Numbered from the stretch's first letter, positions 7,951-15,731 are shown. The stretch is 18,313 nt of DNA from Clostridia bacterium (GCA_017939855.1 JAGAZW010000179.1:1-18313), one strand, 5' to 3'. A program made the numbers and translations. The notes: generated by a model from the sequence alone, not told the origin.

Positions 7951-8607
7951 ATGGTACCGGCTTATAAATCTTGCGATGTAGGTCTGGATCGTTCCTTAAT
8001 AGGTGCCTACGGTCAGGACGACAGGGTTTGTGCATATCCCGCACTAACTGCGATTATGAATATTAAAGAACCGGAAAAGACTGCAGTTGCAATACTTGCA
8101 GATAAAGAAGAAATTGGTTCGGACGGCAATACCGGTCTTAATTCTGATTTTTTACTTCATATCATAGGTGACCTTGCTCGTATGCAAGAAGGTCAAGTTA
8201 GTATAGCACTTAGAAATTCTAAATGCCTTTCTGCGGATGTTAATGCTGCTACTGATCCTACTTTTCAGGATGTGGTAGAACGGAAAAATGCTGCATACCT
8301 TAACTATGGAGTGGTTGTAACAAAATATACCGGTTCACGTGGCAAAGCGGGCACCTCAGACGCTTCGGCTGAATATGTTGCTGAAATTAGAAACATGCTT
8401 GATAATGCAGGTATAGTATGGCAAACTGCAGAGCTAGGAAAGGTTGACGCAGGCGGTGGCGGTACGGTAGCTATGTTTGTTGCAAACCTGGGCATTGATG
8501 TTGTTGATTTAGGCGTCCCGGTTCTTTCTATGCATGCTCCTTTTGAAGTTACTTCGAAATTTGACGTATATATGTGTTATAAAGCAATGTACGAGTTTAT
8601 GAAATAG
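7951..8607 (+). CDS. M18 aminopeptidase, C-terminal frame
   Basis: The 218-residue C-terminal frame of the same peptidase. It contains the bridging-metal aspartate region GAYGQDDR, DKEEIGSDGNTG, the SADVNAATDP and TSDASAEY segments, and the terminal SMHAPFEVTS. The first ATG (7951) has no good ribosome site and discards about 33 residues of family sequence that precede it in frame. Independent translation is therefore unlikely; it most likely belongs to the interrupted gene. Confidence 0.7.
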   Translation: MVPAYKSCDVGLDRSLIGAYGQDDRVCAYPALTAIMNIKEPEKTAVAILADKEEIGSDGNTGLNSDFLLHIIGDLARMQEGQVSIALRNSKCLSADVNAATDPTFQDVVERKNAAYLNYGVVVTKYTGSRGKAGTSDASAEYVAEIRNMLDNAGIVWQTAELGKVDAGGGGTVAMFVANLGIDVVDLGVPVLSMHAPFEVTSKFDVYMCYKAMYEFMK

Positions 8608-8618
8608 GTATAAAAATT

Positions 8619-8837
8619 ATGCAAGAGATAAAACTGGGTAGATACCGCCATTTTAAAGGCAGAGAATATGAAGTTATCGGTATTGCAAAAAATTCCGAAA
8701 CTTTAGAAGATATGGTGGTTTATAGAGCCCTTTACAGCAGCGGTGAACTTTGGGTGAGAAGTGCCGATATGTTCCAAGAAACTGTAACTGTAAACGGTCA
8801 AACTGTAAAAAGATTTTCTTATATAGATAATATATAG
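8619..8837 (+). CDS. DUF1653 family protein
   Basis: A 72-residue protein with a single DUF1653 domain, a small conserved family of unknown function. The family pattern is clear: GRYRHFKGREYEVIGIAKNS, then VVYRALY, LWVRSADMF, and a conserved turn (VNGQTVKRF) near the end. It begins 11 bases after the aminopeptidase stop, with only a weak ribosome site (AGGT, overlapping that stop). It may depend on translation of the upstream gene. It is last in the operon; the terminator at 8851 follows. Confidence 0.85.
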   Translation: MQEIKLGRYRHFKGREYEVIGIAKNSETLEDMVVYRALYSSGELWVRSADMFQETVTVNGQTVKRFSYIDNI

Positions 8838-8850
8838 TTTACAATATTGT

Positions 8851-8904
8851 AACAATTAAATGCCGTTGTTGACTTTTTTCGACACGGCATTTAAAATTGT
8901 TTTG
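8851..8904 (+). terminator. Rho-independent terminator of the prfA-DUF1653 operon
   Basis: AAATGCCGT (8858-8866) pairs perfectly with ACGGCATTT (8884-8892). The inner arms GTTGA and TCGAC extend the stem with one G-T pair. The outer arms AACAATT and AATTGTT add more pairs after a two-base bulge. A TTTT run follows. The hairpin lies 13 bases after the DUF1653 stop. The same bases contain the next promoter. Confidence 0.8.
8869..8897 (+). promoter_or_regulatory. Promoter of the acyltransferase operon, inside the terminator
   Basis: TTGACT (8869-8874), a 17-base spacer and TAAAAT (8892-8897) lie inside the preceding hairpin, about 35 bases before the TTG start of the acyltransferase gene. No other promoter-like pair is evident before that gene. 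Confidence 0.65.
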
Positions 8905-8932
8905 TGAATTTATTTTTTAGGGGGTATATGGT

Positions 8933-10363
8933 TTGGTTTTTTCGAGTTTAATATTTGTTTTTTTGTTTTTGCCCCTTAATTTAATACTATATAAATTTGC
9001 GCCAAGTATTCGTGCAAAAAATATAGTAATGCTGGTTTTTTCTCTGATTTTTTATACCTGGGGAGACCCGATATGCCTTCTGTTGCTCGTTGGTATGACC
9101 TTTGCAGATTGGATTATTGCCATTTACATAGAGGGTTGTCGTAAACGTAATAAAAATGCAAAGTTTGGTCTTTTTTTAATGGGAATCGTAAATCTTGGAT
9201 TATTATGCGTTTTTAAGTACACGACATTTTTCTTATCCAATATCAGATTATTGACAGGTTTTCCGCAAAGTGTTCCTCAGATACTTCTTCCAATCGGTAT
9301 ATCATTTTATACATTCCAACTTATTTCTTACGTTGTGGATGTATATCGTGGAGAGGTACCGGCACAAAGAAAATTTCACTTTTTGCTTTTATACGTAAGC
9401 CTTTTCCACCAATGTATCGCAGGTCCTATAGTAAGGTACAGCGATGTTGCTGCTGAGTTAGAGGATAGAAAAGTAACTTCTGCCGACTTATCGGAAGGCA
9501 TCTGGCGTTTCTGTGTGGGACTGTCAAAGAAAGCAATCCTCGCAAACACCTGTGCAGTAGTTTGCGATACATTATTAGGTGTGGGCACACTTTCTGAAAG
9601 TGTAACAACTGTTGGACTTTGGATAGGAGTATTAGCCTTTGCTTTGCAGATTTATCTTGACTTTTCTGCCTATTCGGATATGGCAATAGGTATGGGTAAA
9701 ATGATAGGTATTCATTATTTAGAAAATTTCAATTACCCTTATATCTCTCATTCGGTGACAGAATTTTGGCGCAGATGGCATATGTCTTTGGGAAGCTTTT
9801 TTAGAGATTATGTCTATATTCCTTTGGGCGGAAATCGCAAGGGCGTTATGCGTACAGTTATAAATCTTTTAATAGTTTGGTTTTTAACAGGCTTCTGGCA
9901 CGGAGCCTCTTGGAATTTTATATTGTGGGGTCTCTATTTTTTTGTTTTCTTAATAATAGAAAAATTTTTACTCTTGAAATTTGTGCAAAAACATAAAGCT
10001 GTGGGCGTGGTTTATTTATTGATAGTAGTCTATTTCGGATGGATACTTTTTCGATTTGAAACTATTAACGATATTGGCCGTGTATTTAAGGGGATTTTCG
10101 GTTTCGGAACAAATACATTTTGGAATGTCGAAACCTCGGCGGCAATAGTACCTTATTTGGCAATACTGATATTCAGTATTCTAGCTTCAACGCCGATTTT
10201 TAAAATTATAGGTAAAAAACTTTATTCGCTTTCTTTTGAATATGGTGCGGTAACTGTTATTTATACTATAGGTCGGATACTTATTCCTGTTATTTTATTA
10301 ATTCTTTCAACTGCCGCTTTAGCGACAGACAGTTACAATCCGTTTTTATATTTTAGATTTTAA
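8933..10363 (+). CDS. AlgI-type membrane-bound O-acyltransferase (MBOAT)
   Basis: A 476-residue polytopic membrane protein of the MBOAT family, AlgI/DltB/PatA branch. These move acyl groups, usually acetyl, across the membrane for transfer to extracellular or wall polysaccharides. It opens with the family start VFSSLIFVFLFLPLNLILY and has around ten or more hydrophobic segments. It shows YLDFSAYSDMAIGMGKM (about 241-257), the FWRRWHMSLGSFFRDYVYIPLGG block (278-300, with H283) and FWHGASWNFILWG (321-333), where H323 is the invariant MBOAT histidine. Start: TTG 8933 with AGGGGG at 8919-8924; the nearby ATG 8928 soon hits a stop. The following DHHW gene is the expected partner. The acceptor polymer is unknown. 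Confidence 0.92.
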   Translation: MVFSSLIFVFLFLPLNLILYKFAPSIRAKNIVMLVFSLIFYTWGDPICLLLLVGMTFADWIIAIYIEGCRKRNKNAKFGLFLMGIVNLGLLCVFKYTTFFLSNIRLLTGFPQSVPQILLPIGISFYTFQLISYVVDVYRGEVPAQRKFHFLLLYVSLFHQCIAGPIVRYSDVAAELEDRKVTSADLSEGIWRFCVGLSKKAILANTCAVVCDTLLGVGTLSESVTTVGLWIGVLAFALQIYLDFSAYSDMAIGMGKMIGIHYLENFNYPYISHSVTEFWRRWHMSLGSFFRDYVYIPLGGNRKGVMRTVINLLIVWFLTGFWHGASWNFILWGLYFFVFLIIEKFLLLKFVQKHKAVGVVYLLIVVYFGWILFRFETINDIGRVFKGIFGFGTNTFWNVETSAAIVPYLAILIFSILASTPIFKIIGKKLYSLSFEYGAVTVIYTIGRILIPVILLILSTAALATDSYNPFLYFRF

Positions 10364-10379
10364 GTAAGGGGACAGTCGG

Positions 10380-11753
10380 GTGAAAAAAGAAAAAAGCCTC
10401 CCGAAAGAAGAGGAAATATCTGAAAAAAAGATAATGAAAATTTTAAGACTTCACCATATAATTGATATAAATATGGTAAGAGTATTTTTCGTTGTGTTTT
10501 TCCTTATAGCGTTAATCGCAGTGTTGCCCGGTATTCGTCCTCAATATTCAGAAAGTGAGAAACGAAATCTTGCAAAATTTCCTAAGTTTTCATTTAATTC
10601 TCTGCTGAGTGGCGATTATTTTGATGATATAAATGTTTGGTTTGCAGATACATTCCCTTTCAGAGATCAGCTGGTAAGCTTCAACTCGTATTTAAGCGGT
10701 GTTCTTGACAGAGGAAACGTTGAAGTTCACGGTGAAATTAAGGAGGGTGATGAAATTCCTGATGTTGTATCTGGGGGAGATACAACAGTTACTCCGCCAA
10801 TAACCGAGCCACCGACAATTGAGGAACCAAAGGGTCCTGCTGTTGAAAAATTAAGTGCAATTATTGTTATAGATAATGCGGCTTATGAGTATTACAATTT
10901 CAATGAGAAGATTTCACAAGCCTATGCTGCACATATAAATCGTGCGGCAATGATTCTTAAGGATAAAGCAACTGTTTACGATATAATCGTGCCTACATCT
11001 ATGGGCATCACAGCCCCAAAGGATATTGTTGCTGATGTAAATACATCGGACCAAGCCAAAGCCATAGAATATATGTATTCTCTTATGTCAACTGACGTTA
11101 AAAAAGTTAATGTTTTTAATACACTAAGATCTAATAAGGATGAGTACATTTATTTTCGTACCGATCATCACTGGACTGCACTCGGTGCATATTATGCATA
11201 CTGTAATTTTATGGGTATTAAAGGTCAGGGAGCAGCAACACTGGATAGATTTACACAACGTCAGTTTCCCGGCTATTTAGGCTCTTTTTATGCGGCATCA
11301 AACAAATCTCCAAAACTTGCAGAAACTCCGGATATCGTTTATGCCTATGAGCCAAAGTATAATTCAATGACCCTTTATTATGAGGACGGAACCGTCAAGG
11401 AAACAACAATTATTTCCGACGGAAACTCATTGAGTACCTCTAGCAAATATCTTTCCTTTATTCATGGAGATAAACCGCTTTGTGTAATGAAAAATCCCGA
11501 TATTACAGACGGTTCTGCTTGTATCGTTGTTAAAGAGTCGTTTGGTAACGCTTTTGTTCCGTATTTGACAGAAAATTATGGTACAGTGTATGTCGTGGAT
11601 TATCGCTATTTTTCAAAGATAGATAATCGAACATTATCAAAATTGGTAGACGATACAAAAGCCCAGGATGTAATATTTGTAAACAATATATCTGCAACAC
11701 GTAATAATTCGTTGGTGAGTGCCATCGGGAGCTTGGTAGGGGAGATGCCCTAA
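10380..11753 (+). CDS. AlgJ/AlgX-like DHHW protein, probable O-acetyltransferase partner
   Basis: A 457-residue protein with a basic N-terminus, one membrane segment (about 34-51) and an extracellular region, separated by a Thr/Pro-rich linker (about 134-150). The hallmark is RTDHHWTALGAYYAY (260-274), the Asp-His pair of the SGNH-like AlgJ/AlgX family. ESFGNAFVPYL (386-396) carries the likely nucleophilic serine. These proteins take the acyl group exported by an AlgI-type partner and place it on a polysaccharide; here the partner lies 16 bases upstream. Start: GTG 10380, with AGGGGA about 9 bases upstream. The acetylated glycan cannot be named because no glycosyltransferases are nearby. Family assignment is firm, the acceptor is not. 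Confidence 0.88.
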   Translation: MKKEKSLPKEEEISEKKIMKILRLHHIIDINMVRVFFVVFFLIALIAVLPGIRPQYSESEKRNLAKFPKFSFNSLLSGDYFDDINVWFADTFPFRDQLVSFNSYLSGVLDRGNVEVHGEIKEGDEIPDVVSGGDTTVTPPITEPPTIEEPKGPAVEKLSAIIVIDNAAYEYYNFNEKISQAYAAHINRAAMILKDKATVYDIIVPTSMGITAPKDIVADVNTSDQAKAIEYMYSLMSTDVKKVNVFNTLRSNKDEYIYFRTDHHWTALGAYYAYCNFMGIKGQGAATLDRFTQRQFPGYLGSFYAASNKSPKLAETPDIVYAYEPKYNSMTLYYEDGTVKETTIISDGNSLSTSSKYLSFIHGDKPLCVMKNPDITDGSACIVVKESFGNAFVPYLTENYGTVYVVDYRYFSKIDNRTLSKLVDDTKAQDVIFVNNISATRNNSLVSAIGSLVGEMP

Positions 11754-11770
11754 AGAAAACTGGTACTAGC

Positions 11771-11815
11771 AAAAAAACAGTGGTCTCGCTTTTTGCGTGA
11801 GAACACTGTTTTTTG
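11771..11815 (+). terminator. Rho-independent terminator of the acetylation operon
   Basis: AACAGTG (11776-11782) pairs with CACTGTT (11804-11810). TCTC/GAGA arms continue the stem after a mismatch. The A run in front and the T run behind (TTTTTT) complete the structure. It begins 17 bases after the stop of the DHHW gene. Confidence 0.85.
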
Positions 11816-11817
11816 AC

Positions 11818-11846
11818 TTGACAAACCATAAAAAATTCAATATAAT
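11818..11846 (+). promoter_or_regulatory. Perfect consensus promoter for tRNA-Ser
   Basis: TTGACA (11818-11823), exactly 17 bases, then TATAAT (11841-11846): both boxes match the vegetative consensus without a mismatch. The -35 box begins three bases after the preceding terminator's T-run. The tRNA starts 24 bases after the -10 box. Confidence 0.92.
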
Positions 11847-11869
11847 ACATTAAGTTAAATAAATGATAC

Positions 11870-11963
11870 GGAGATGTATCGAAGTGGTCGTAACGAGAAC
11901 GATTCGAAATCGTTTTGTCGGTGATGAGCCGGCACGTGGGTTCGAATCCCACCATCTCCGCCA
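11870..11963 (+). tRNA. tRNA-Ser (anticodon CGA)
   Basis: A complete class II serine tRNA that reads UCG codons. The acceptor arms GGAGATG (11870-11876) and CATCTCC (11953-11959) pair fully, followed by discriminator G and an encoded CCA. The anticodon stem AACGA/TCGTT encloses TTCGAAA, giving anticodon CGA (11905-11907). The long variable arm (GTCGGTGATGAGCCGGC region) is typical of tRNA-Ser. The T arm is GTGGG-TTCGAAT-CCCAC. It is a single-gene unit between its own promoter and terminator. Confidence 0.96.
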
Positions 11964-12014
11964 TTCAAAAAAGGTCACTTTTGTCTACCGGACAAAAGTG
12001 ACCTTTTTGAATTA
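11964..12014. terminator. Long bidirectional terminator between tRNA-Ser and the ABC operon
   Basis: A near-perfect inverted repeat: the left arm is 11964-11985 and the right arm 11991-12011, around a 5-base loop. It pairs GGTCACTTTTGTC with GACAAAAGTGACC and is flanked by A and T runs. It serves the tRNA on the plus strand and the converging ABC transporter genes on the minus strand. Confidence 0.9.
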
Positions 12015-12022
12015 ATTATATT

Positions 12023-13813
12023 TTACCGATATTTCTGTGCTTGTAACAGGAACATTTCAGAATACTTGCCCTTTTTTTGCATAAGTTCCGAATGAGTGCC
12101 TTCTTCAATTATTTGTCCGTTTTCGAGCATATAAATTTTGTCGGCTATTTTAGTTGTCGAAAGACGATGGGATATAAATATGATGGTTCTGTCCTTAGCG
12201 AGTTCGGTTATGGTGTGGTTGAGAGTGTATTCTGAAAGCGGGTCTAAAGCAGAGCTGGGCTCATCAAGGATAAGAAGCTTTGCGTCACTGTAAAGTGCTC
12301 TTGATATGGCAATTTTTTGCGATTCACCGCCCGAAAAATTAACGCCTTCGGCATCAAATTCTTTTGTTAAGAGAGTATCCATTTTATTGGACAATTTATT
12401 ATAAATGGGTGTAAAACCTGTAAGAGAGAGTATGTTTTCAGCTTTTTCTCTATCTAAGGGTGTGTCATCCATACAAATGTTTTCTCCGAGTGTTGCTGCC
12501 ATGATCTGAAAATCCTGAAAAAGTGTACTGATAGAGTCACGATAGTCGCCTAAGGGATATTTTTTAATGTTATGTTCGCCCAATTTAATTTCTCCGCTTG
12601 ATGGGTCATAGAGTCTCATGATCAGTTTAACAAGTGTGGATTTCCCGGAACCGTTATAACCCACTATAGCGATTTTACTGCCTTTGGGAATGCTAAGATT
12701 TATGTTTTTGAGTACTTGCTTCTCGCTTCCCGGATAACTAAAAGAAACGTTCTCGAGCAATATATCGAAGTTTTCAGGGAGTTTTTCCTTTCCTTCATCC
12801 AAAATATTGTTTTTGGTGTTCAGGAAATGACGCATTTTCTCAATATAAAGTCCGGTTCTTTGGATTTCCGGTAAAACGTTAGCAAGGTTCGTAAGTGAAT
12901 TGGACATACTATTTATGGCGTTATGTAACGATACAACCACTCCAAGCGTTTGTATGGTACCTAAGAAGAAATAGCAGTATAGCAACCATATAAGATAGAG
13001 GTTTAAAATGGCGGTAGTTATAGAGTAGTATGTTTGTGTTAGGAAAACTAAAGTCTTGCTGTGCTTTTTGACGACTTTTGACATATTTTTATTTGAGTCT
13101 TCAAAGTCATCGAAGAGCAAATCCTTAATATTGCTTAGTCTGATATCTTTTGCAAAATCGATGAGATAAAAAACTCGGTTTATATAGTCACGTTTCCTCT
13201 GAAAAGGCTTTTTTTCCTCTTCCATTTTTATCTCTTTTTTGACTGCTATAATGTGAATAACGACACGCAGAAATACACTTATTGCCACTGCAATAACACC
13301 AATAGCGTCCTGCGTGGAAATATAAATACCGGTAATCAATGCAGTTACCGACACATAGACTCCCCAATGCACTAAATTAAAAGATAAGATTATCTGTTGG
13401 GGAGCATCATTCATAGCCCAAACAAAGTCATTGTAGAATTTGGGGTCATCATAAAATGATAAATCCATTTTAATTGATTTATCATATAACTCTAAGGATA
13501 AGTCACGAAGTATCTTTTCTTTTCCCATAATTAGACATTTATGGTTGCCGATTGATTCCAAAAGGAATTTTGCAGTTATAATTATAGCGGCGATGATAAT
13601 AAATTTCAGCGCATAAGAAAACTCTCTTTTTTCTTCAATGCAGCTTATAAGAAAGGCAAGTAAAAAAACCGATTGAATAAGGTTTTGCAGAGCTTGGAAA
13701 ATGGCAAATACTACTTTATATATTACAAATTCCGGACTTGCCTTAAATGCCTTTTTATAGCCCCAAAGCATATTGCCAAAGGATTTAAAGAAAATGGCTG
13801 TGCTTTTAAACAT
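12023..13813 (-). CDS. ABC exporter half-transporter (permease plus ATPase), second of a pair
   Basis: A 596-residue half-transporter with an N-terminal membrane domain (about 25-330) fused to an ATPase domain (about 350-596). The ATPase motifs are intact: Walker A GYNGSGKS (385-392), Q-loop LFQDF, signature NFSGGESQK, Walker B LLILDEPSSALDP with the catalytic Glu (about 513-525), and switch His in SHRLS (about 549). The signature has F in place of the usual L. Its start overlaps the end of the upstream partner by 8 bases (ATGTTTAA), so the two are translated together and probably form a heterodimer. The membrane domain resembles peptide or multidrug exporters, but no precursor peptide, modification enzyme or immunity gene is nearby, so the cargo is unknown. 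Confidence 0.88.
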   Translation of the reverse strand: MFKSTAIFFKSFGNMLWGYKKAFKASPEFVIYKVVFAIFQALQNLIQSVFLLAFLISCIEEKREFSYALKFIIIAAIIITAKFLLESIGNHKCLIMGKEKILRDLSLELYDKSIKMDLSFYDDPKFYNDFVWAMNDAPQQIILSFNLVHWGVYVSVTALITGIYISTQDAIGVIAVAISVFLRVVIHIIAVKKEIKMEEEKKPFQRKRDYINRVFYLIDFAKDIRLSNIKDLLFDDFEDSNKNMSKVVKKHSKTLVFLTQTYYSITTAILNLYLIWLLYCYFFLGTIQTLGVVVSLHNAINSMSNSLTNLANVLPEIQRTGLYIEKMRHFLNTKNNILDEGKEKLPENFDILLENVSFSYPGSEKQVLKNINLSIPKGSKIAIVGYNGSGKSTLVKLIMRLYDPSSGEIKLGEHNIKKYPLGDYRDSISTLFQDFQIMAATLGENICMDDTPLDREKAENILSLTGFTPIYNKLSNKMDTLLTKEFDAEGVNFSGGESQKIAISRALYSDAKLLILDEPSSALDPLSEYTLNHTITELAKDRTIIFISHRLSTTKIADKIYMLENGQIIEEGTHSELMQKKGKYSEMFLLQAQKYR

Positions 13814-15659
13814 TTAGCGGCACCTCACCTTCGGTTGAAAGATAACTCTCTGCCTGTTTTTTGAACATATCGGCATATGCACCGTTAAGTTTCATTAAGT
13901 CGCAATGAGATCCTTGTTCACACAAACGACTATCCTTTAAAACAAGTATCTCATCTGACAATGCGGCAGCGCAAAGACGATGGGACACGATTATTGAAAT
14001 TTTGCCTTTTTCGGCACTGCATTTTTTGCATAATTTGAGTATGGTTTCGTACATATTAAATTCGGCAATTGGGTCTAATGCAGAACTGGGTTCATCTAGG
14101 ATTATTATTGGGTTTTCTTTACAGAAGGCACGTGCAATAGCAACTTTTTGACCCTCACCGCCCGAAAGAATGGCACCTTCGTCGTCAAATTCTTTTGTCA
14201 GAATGGTGTCAACGCCGTCTTTAAGGAGGGCAATTCTGTCATATAGGTCACTCTCTTTAAGCGCTTGTAGTGCTATTTGTCTTTCGTGTCTGTTTTTAAT
14301 TTTACATAATGTAACATTTTCTAAAACGCTTGTTGCAAAAAGAGCAAAATCTTGAAAGGCGGCTCCGATAAGAAGCCTATAATTATGAATATTATATTCT
14401 TTAATATTTATCCCATTAAGAAGTATTTCACCCTCGGTCGGATCATAAAGTCGCATCAGAAGTTTTATCAGAGTGGATTTTCCTGAACCGTTAATACCGA
14501 CAACCGCAATTGTAGTTCCGCTTTTTAAGGTTAAATTAATGTTTCTTAGAGCATATTTTTCAGAATTTTTGTATTTAAAACTAACATTTTTAAATTCAAT
14601 TGTTTGGACGGGAAGCTTAACCATAACGCCGTCTTGATCTTCAGGAATATCCGGCTTGTAGGCTAAAAATTCTCTCAAGCTTTCAACAAACATAGCGTCC
14701 TCAACAGTTTTATTATATTCAATTCCTATTACTCCGATCATATTTGATGCGGTAGATATAGCGGCGGCAAGAACAATGAAATCCTCCACTCCGATACTTT
14801 TTTCGCTCAAAGCAAGATATGATGCCATAATCCACATTCCAAAAAAAGCAAAAACATAGGAAAACATATACCCGGACCAAAGGATAAGGATTTGCTTTTT
14901 CATATGCTTTTTTAAAATTTTAATAATGTTTTTAAATGCCCGATCATATATACGTCTCATAACCTTAAAAATGCCTGTCATGCGCATTTCGCCGGAGTAT
15001 TTTTTTAAATACACGGTTCGGTTGACATATTCATAAATACGTCTGCTATAAGTAGAACCGTTGCGTATTTCAAAAGAATGTTTAGCGCCCATACGGGAGA
15101 TTAGAAAATGTCCAAGCAATGGCAAAAGTACGAAAGGCAGACAAATGGGCGTTATATCCAGCATCATATAAACTGAAATAAGACAAAAAACAGCGCCACT
15201 TATGAAGGTAGAGCTGTTTCTTACAACCGCCAGACCTCTGGTAGCAGCCTCAGAAGTTGCACGGGTGTATTTTTCGTAAAAATCAGGGGTTTCGTAACAG
15301 GCGATATCTGCATTTGATGCTTTTTTAAAAAGCAATTTATTGAGCTTCATATGTATTTTTATATTAGCAATAGGAGCCCGTGCGGTATTATACCAATTGA
15401 GCCATAAATGTAACAATAAATCAGTAGCCAATACCGCTATTATAAATACAGCGCAGTTTTTAAAGCTTCTTGTAGTATCGTCACGCAAAAGGAATTTCCA
15501 AAAAATAACTGTATAAAAGAAACTCGCACCATATCTTGCAAACGAATTTATCAGTTCGCAAATGATTCTGGTGGGAGCGATTTTAAAAATTAAAGCGGTA
15601 ATAAAAAGGTTGTTTTTTATAAGATGTATTTTTTTGGCATCCTTAGGTTTTGATATCAT
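13806..15659 (-). CDS. ABC exporter half-transporter (permease plus ATPase), first of a pair
   Basis: A 617-residue half-transporter partnering the overlapping downstream gene. The membrane domain covers about 15-325, the ATPase about 350-617. Motifs: Walker A GINGSGKS (388-395), AAFQDF (Q-loop), signature LSGGEGQK (498-505), Walker B IIILDEPSSALDP (518-530) and switch H560. Both partners carry the same TKEF-acidic-EG segment just before the signature, which suggests duplication of one ancestor. I place the start at ATG 15659 (MISKPKDAKK), with AAAGGTG about 7 bases upstream. The frame stays open to ATG 15872, but that extra stretch lies over the 6S RNA and its terminator and resembles no transporter sequence. 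Both nucleotide sites look catalytically competent. The cargo is unknown. Confidence 0.88.
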   Translation of the reverse strand: MISKPKDAKKIHLIKNNLFITALIFKIAPTRIICELINSFARYGASFFYTVIFWKFLLRDDTTRSFKNCAVFIIAVLATDLLLHLWLNWYNTARAPIANIKIHMKLNKLLFKKASNADIACYETPDFYEKYTRATSEAATRGLAVVRNSSTFISGAVFCLISVYMMLDITPICLPFVLLPLLGHFLISRMGAKHSFEIRNGSTYSRRIYEYVNRTVYLKKYSGEMRMTGIFKVMRRIYDRAFKNIIKILKKHMKKQILILWSGYMFSYVFAFFGMWIMASYLALSEKSIGVEDFIVLAAAISTASNMIGVIGIEYNKTVEDAMFVESLREFLAYKPDIPEDQDGVMVKLPVQTIEFKNVSFKYKNSEKYALRNINLTLKSGTTIAVVGINGSGKSTLIKLLMRLYDPTEGEILLNGINIKEYNIHNYRLLIGAAFQDFALFATSVLENVTLCKIKNRHERQIALQALKESDLYDRIALLKDGVDTILTKEFDDEGAILSGGEGQKVAIARAFCKENPIIILDEPSSALDPIAEFNMYETILKLCKKCSAEKGKISIIVSHRLCAAALSDEILVLKDSRLCEQGSHCDLMKLNGAYADMFKKQAESYLSTEGEVPLNV

Positions 15660-15670
15660 AATTTTCACCT

Positions 15671-15701
15671 TTAAAATAAAAAGCCCATAAAGATTATGGG
15701 A
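15671..15701 (-). terminator. Rho-independent terminator after 6S RNA, in the leader of the ABC operon
   Basis: On the minus strand CCCATAA (15694-15700) pairs with TTATGGG (15684-15690) around a 3-base loop, followed by CTTTTTATTTT. The T-run ends about where the AAAGGTG ribosome site of the ABC gene begins. Transcripts of that gene coming from upstream must therefore pass this hairpin. Confidence 0.75.
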
Positions 15702-15731
15702 TAGAAAGTGACGATCGGTCCACTTGTATAT

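Larger units (their letters stand above)
7211..8607 (+). pseudogene. M18 family zinc aminopeptidase, reading frame broken by one base
   Basis: Two adjacent frames together spell one complete M18 (aspartyl aminopeptidase-like) metallopeptidase of 465 residues, the usual size for the family. The first frame ends at 7900. The second is open from about 7846 and shows clear family sequence well before its first ATG (7951): DDEGSELVKLNVLK, then NEKYGITEADFL. Joining them at 7852 by a -1 step gives a seamless protein with all expected zinc and catalytic residues: HID (H110, D112), GQDDR (about D270), DKEEIGSDG (E300/E301) and SMHAPFE (H442). The junction is T TTA AAG (7846-7852). The break could be a one-base deletion (CCTTTTAAA to CCTTTAAA), a sequence error, or programmed -1 frameshifting; the first two are more likely in general. 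The residues around the break are undamaged, so any inactivation would be recent. Confidence 0.85.

Noticed and set aside
7846..7960. Downstream stimulatory pseudoknot for frameshifting
   Set aside because: Only weak AT-rich pairings such as TTAAAATTTTAA are visible, too far away and too unstable to count as a clear stimulator.
11530..11964. Minus-strand 144-residue open frame beginning MAEMVGFEPTCRLITDK
   Set aside because: It is the antisense translation of the tRNA-Ser gene, its flanks and the end of the DHHW gene. The GFEPTCRL start is a well-known artefact of reading tRNA-Ser backwards, and it has no ribosome site of its own.
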